In this document: positions 3,907 through 5,015 of the stretch, in pieces | Layout: every line of letters begins with the position of its first letter | Position numbering within the stretch: the stretch's first letter is position 1 | DNA from: an uncultured Clostridia bacterium | GTDB lineage: Bacteria > Bacillota > Clostridia > TANB77 > CAG-508 | Assembly (NCBI GenBank): GCA_947630255.1 | Contig: CANRGU010000097.1 | Coordinates: 1-5,015, forward strand | Reading direction: 5' to 3' | Length of the DNA stretch: 5,015 nucleotides | Notes under the pieces: generated by a model | The model's database searches: none | Told to the model about the DNA's origin: nothing | What the model saw: only the letters and a program-made list of their open reading frames with translations | Position numbers and translations under genes: made by a program

Positions 3907-4620
3907 TTACAATTTATATTCTTTTTCTAATTTTTCTTGTAAATATATTTTAGATATTATTTCTAATTCTTTTATTGTTTCTGGAGGTACATTAAATGAA
4001 AATATTTTTTTTGCGTCTGCAAGAATTATGTATCTAATTGCATCTTTTGTTGTGCTTGATATTTCTATTGCTCCTTTGTCTTGCTTTGCACATGCCAAGC
4101 ATTTAAATCCACTGTCTTTAAAACTGAAATATGTTAAATTTTCTTTTGTTTTGCAGCCTTTACACTCATCTATAATTGGTCTATATCCTATTATTGATAA
4201 GAGTCTTAATGTAAATACTGAATTTATTAAACTCAAATTTTTATTTGTTTCTGATATCATATATAGTGTGTTTAAAAAAAGTTGCATTACTTTGTATGTA
4301 TTTTGATTTTCGGTTGTAACATCGTTTATTATTTTTGTAATGTGAGATGCATATTTTAATTTTTCTAAATCTGTTCTTATGTTATAAAATATTTCTATTG
4401 TTTCGCAAGAATTAATTGAATAGGTGTTTCCACCTTTATATAACAAATATTCTCCAAAACACAAAAATTGAGTAGCAGCCATAAGAAGGCTTTTAGGCCT
4501 TCTTGCTCCTTTGGCTGCTGCCTCAATTTTTCCGTTTGGTGTTAATATTGTAACAATTTTATCAAAATCCGCTACTGTTTTTTCCGCAATTATTAATCCC
4601 TTCGTTTTTAATAATTTCAT
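3907..4620 (-). CDS. recO: DNA repair protein RecO
   Basis: The 237 residues are normal for RecO, which binds single-stranded DNA and SSB and, with RecR, loads RecA in RecF-pathway recombinational repair. The N-terminal OB fold (about 1-80) starts KTKGLIIAEKTVADFDKIVTIL and includes the characteristic KGARRPKS (37-44). A helical middle follows. A zinc-binding pair is visible, C153-x2-C156 and C174-x2-C177, with SIIGYRPIID just before it. AAGGCGG upstream of the ATG serves as a moderate RBS. The start lies inside the yqzL-like gene, and era is just upstream, the standard Firmicute order. Confidence 0.95.
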   Translation of the reverse strand: MKLLKTKGLIIAEKTVADFDKIVTILTPNGKIEAAAKGARRPKSLLMAATQFLCFGEYLLYKGGNTYSINSCETIEIFYNIRTDLEKLKYASHITKIINDVTTENQNTYKVMQLFLNTLYMISETNKNLSLINSVFTLRLLSIIGYRPIIDECKGCKTKENLTYFSFKDSGFKCLACAKQDKGAIEISSTTKDAIRYIILADAKKIFSFNVPPETIKELEIISKIYLQEKLEKEYKL

Positions 4621-4729
4621 AGTTTTCCGCCTTCATATTTTCTTCTATCTCTGTTATTTGTTTAAATTCTAGAAATGTATCTATATTTCCTGTATTCTTA
4701 AAGGTATTCCATGCTATTTGTTTTATCAT
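4562..4729 (-). CDS. yqzL: YqzL-like small protein
   Basis: A 55-codon ORF between era and recO. ATG 4729-4727 has AGGGAG (4745-4740) 10 nt upstream. Residues 5-23, IAWNTFKNTGNIDTFLEFK, match the conserved core of the YqzL family (W-x-x-F-x-x-TG-x-(I/V)-D-x-(F/Y)-L), a short protein typically encoded between era and recO in Firmicutes; function unknown. Its 3' end overlaps the first 59 nt of recO in another frame, so the last 19 residues (from about EIIKNEG) are constrained by recO and are probably not conserved. It is slightly longer than the B. subtilis protein of about 47 residues. Confidence 0.85.
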   Translation of the reverse strand: MIKQIAWNTFKNTGNIDTFLEFKQITEIEENMKAENYEIIKNEGINNCGKNSSGF

Positions 4730-4756
4730 ATGATTTCATCTCCCTGCTCTCTTTAT

Positions 4757-4779
4757 GTGCAAAGTATTTACATTTACAC
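4757..4779 (-). other. Intergenic hairpin between era and yqzL
   Basis: GTGTAAA and TTTGCAC pair over 7 bp (one G-U) around a 9-nt loop on the minus strand. No U-run follows, so it does not look like a terminator. It could be a processing or stability element; weak evidence. Confidence 0.25.
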
Positions 4780-4811
4780 CTTTAATTTTATCTTCTGCAA
4801 TATTGCTTTTT

Positions 4812-5015
4812 TTATTCACTCTTAAATCTTTTTATTATGCTTTGATTATCTTGCCAATCTTCTTTAATTTTAACCCATAATTTTAAATTTATTTTTGTTC
4901 CTAATGTTTTTTCCATGTCTTGTCTTGCATACATTCCAATTCTTTTTAGCATTGCTCCATCTTTGCCTATTACTATTCCTTTATGGGATTTTTTTAATAC
5001 ATATATTGTTGCTTC
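4812..5015 (-). CDS. era: GTPase Era, C-terminal KH domain (partial)
   Basis: The last 67 codons are present; the GTPase domain lies beyond the right edge. The sequence shows the Era KH domain: ATIYVLKKSHKGIVIGKDG with the GxxG loop (GKDG), MLKRIGMYARQDME, the characteristic LKLWVKIKEDWQD, and a short tail ending FKSE. Era binds the 3' end of 16S rRNA through this domain and couples GTP hydrolysis to 30S maturation. The stop (4814-4812) is followed by 82 nt before the yqzL-like gene. The arrangement suggests co-transcription with yqzL and recO. Confidence 0.95.
   Translation of the reverse strand, partial: EATIYVLKKSHKGIVIGKDGAMLKRIGMYARQDMEKTLGTKINLKLWVKIKEDWQDNQSIIKRFKSE

Noticed and set aside
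2213..4306. Several plus-strand open frames of 61-92 codons within hpf, recO and the PP2C ORFs
   Set aside because: All are antisense shadows of clearly identified genes, without RBS or recognisable motifs.
1..5015. CRISPR array, tRNA or rRNA gene, IS terminal repeats
   Set aside because: No regularly spaced repeats, no cloverleaf-like or rRNA-like segments, and no transposase or flanking inverted repeats with target duplication could be seen around the TA module or ABC unit.

Overview
The window is strongly AT-rich and reads like a chromosome segment of a spore-forming, low-GC Firmicute of the Clostridia type. Three things point there: the gene order era - yqzL-like - recO, the remnant of an alpha/beta-type small acid-soluble spore protein gene, and strong AAGGAG / GGAGG ribosome binding sites with SigA-type promoters. 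Apart from the spore-protein remnant, everything recognisable as a gene lies on the minus strand, so the text order is right to left.

Right part, about 1270-5015 (conserved, housekeeping): the C-terminal KH domain of Era enters from the right edge. It is followed by a small YqzL-like protein that overlaps the start of recO by 59 nt, and then recO. A fresh SigA-like promoter near 3862-3890 starts a second unit: hpf (long-form ribosome hibernation factor), an unrecognised 238-codon ORF, a PP2C-type Ser/Thr phosphatase ORF, and an 85-90 residue protein of an uncharacterised family. A hairpin terminator at 1271-1290 closes the unit. The 238-codon ORF and the PP2C ORF look like one protein split by a +1 frame change at a run of seven A residues. 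The first PP2C strand (IGIQNIGMSNRNG) is encoded in the upstream frame, and the rest of the domain in the downstream frame.

Middle part, about 330-1200 (accessory): a 3' fragment of an SASP gene on the plus strand has lost its start and about its first third. It abuts a type II toxin-antitoxin module (RelB/DinJ-type antitoxin, then YoeB/Txe-type mRNA interferase) that has a near-consensus promoter, an operator-like pair of tandem repeats 21 bp apart, overlapping genes and its own terminator.

Left part, 1-250: the first 17 codons of an ABC ATPase gene, perhaps of the ABC-F ribosome-protection class, run off the left edge. Upstream lies a previously unannotated 25-codon leader ORF with its own strong RBS and extended -10 promoter. 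It is followed by four RNA segments that can form two competing long stems, plus a 9-bp helix that would bury the ABC gene's Shine-Dalgarno sequence. The layout resembles translational attenuators that control antibiotic-resistance genes. The leader carries RLK and KIR tripeptides, which fit the +X+ macrolide arrest pattern. This is the most interesting signal in the window.

The common theme is ribosome biology and its control (Era, HPF, YoeB, a putative ribosome-protection ATPase with a ribosome-sensing leader). The right-hand cluster looks ancestral. The TA module and possibly the attenuator-ABC unit look acquired.
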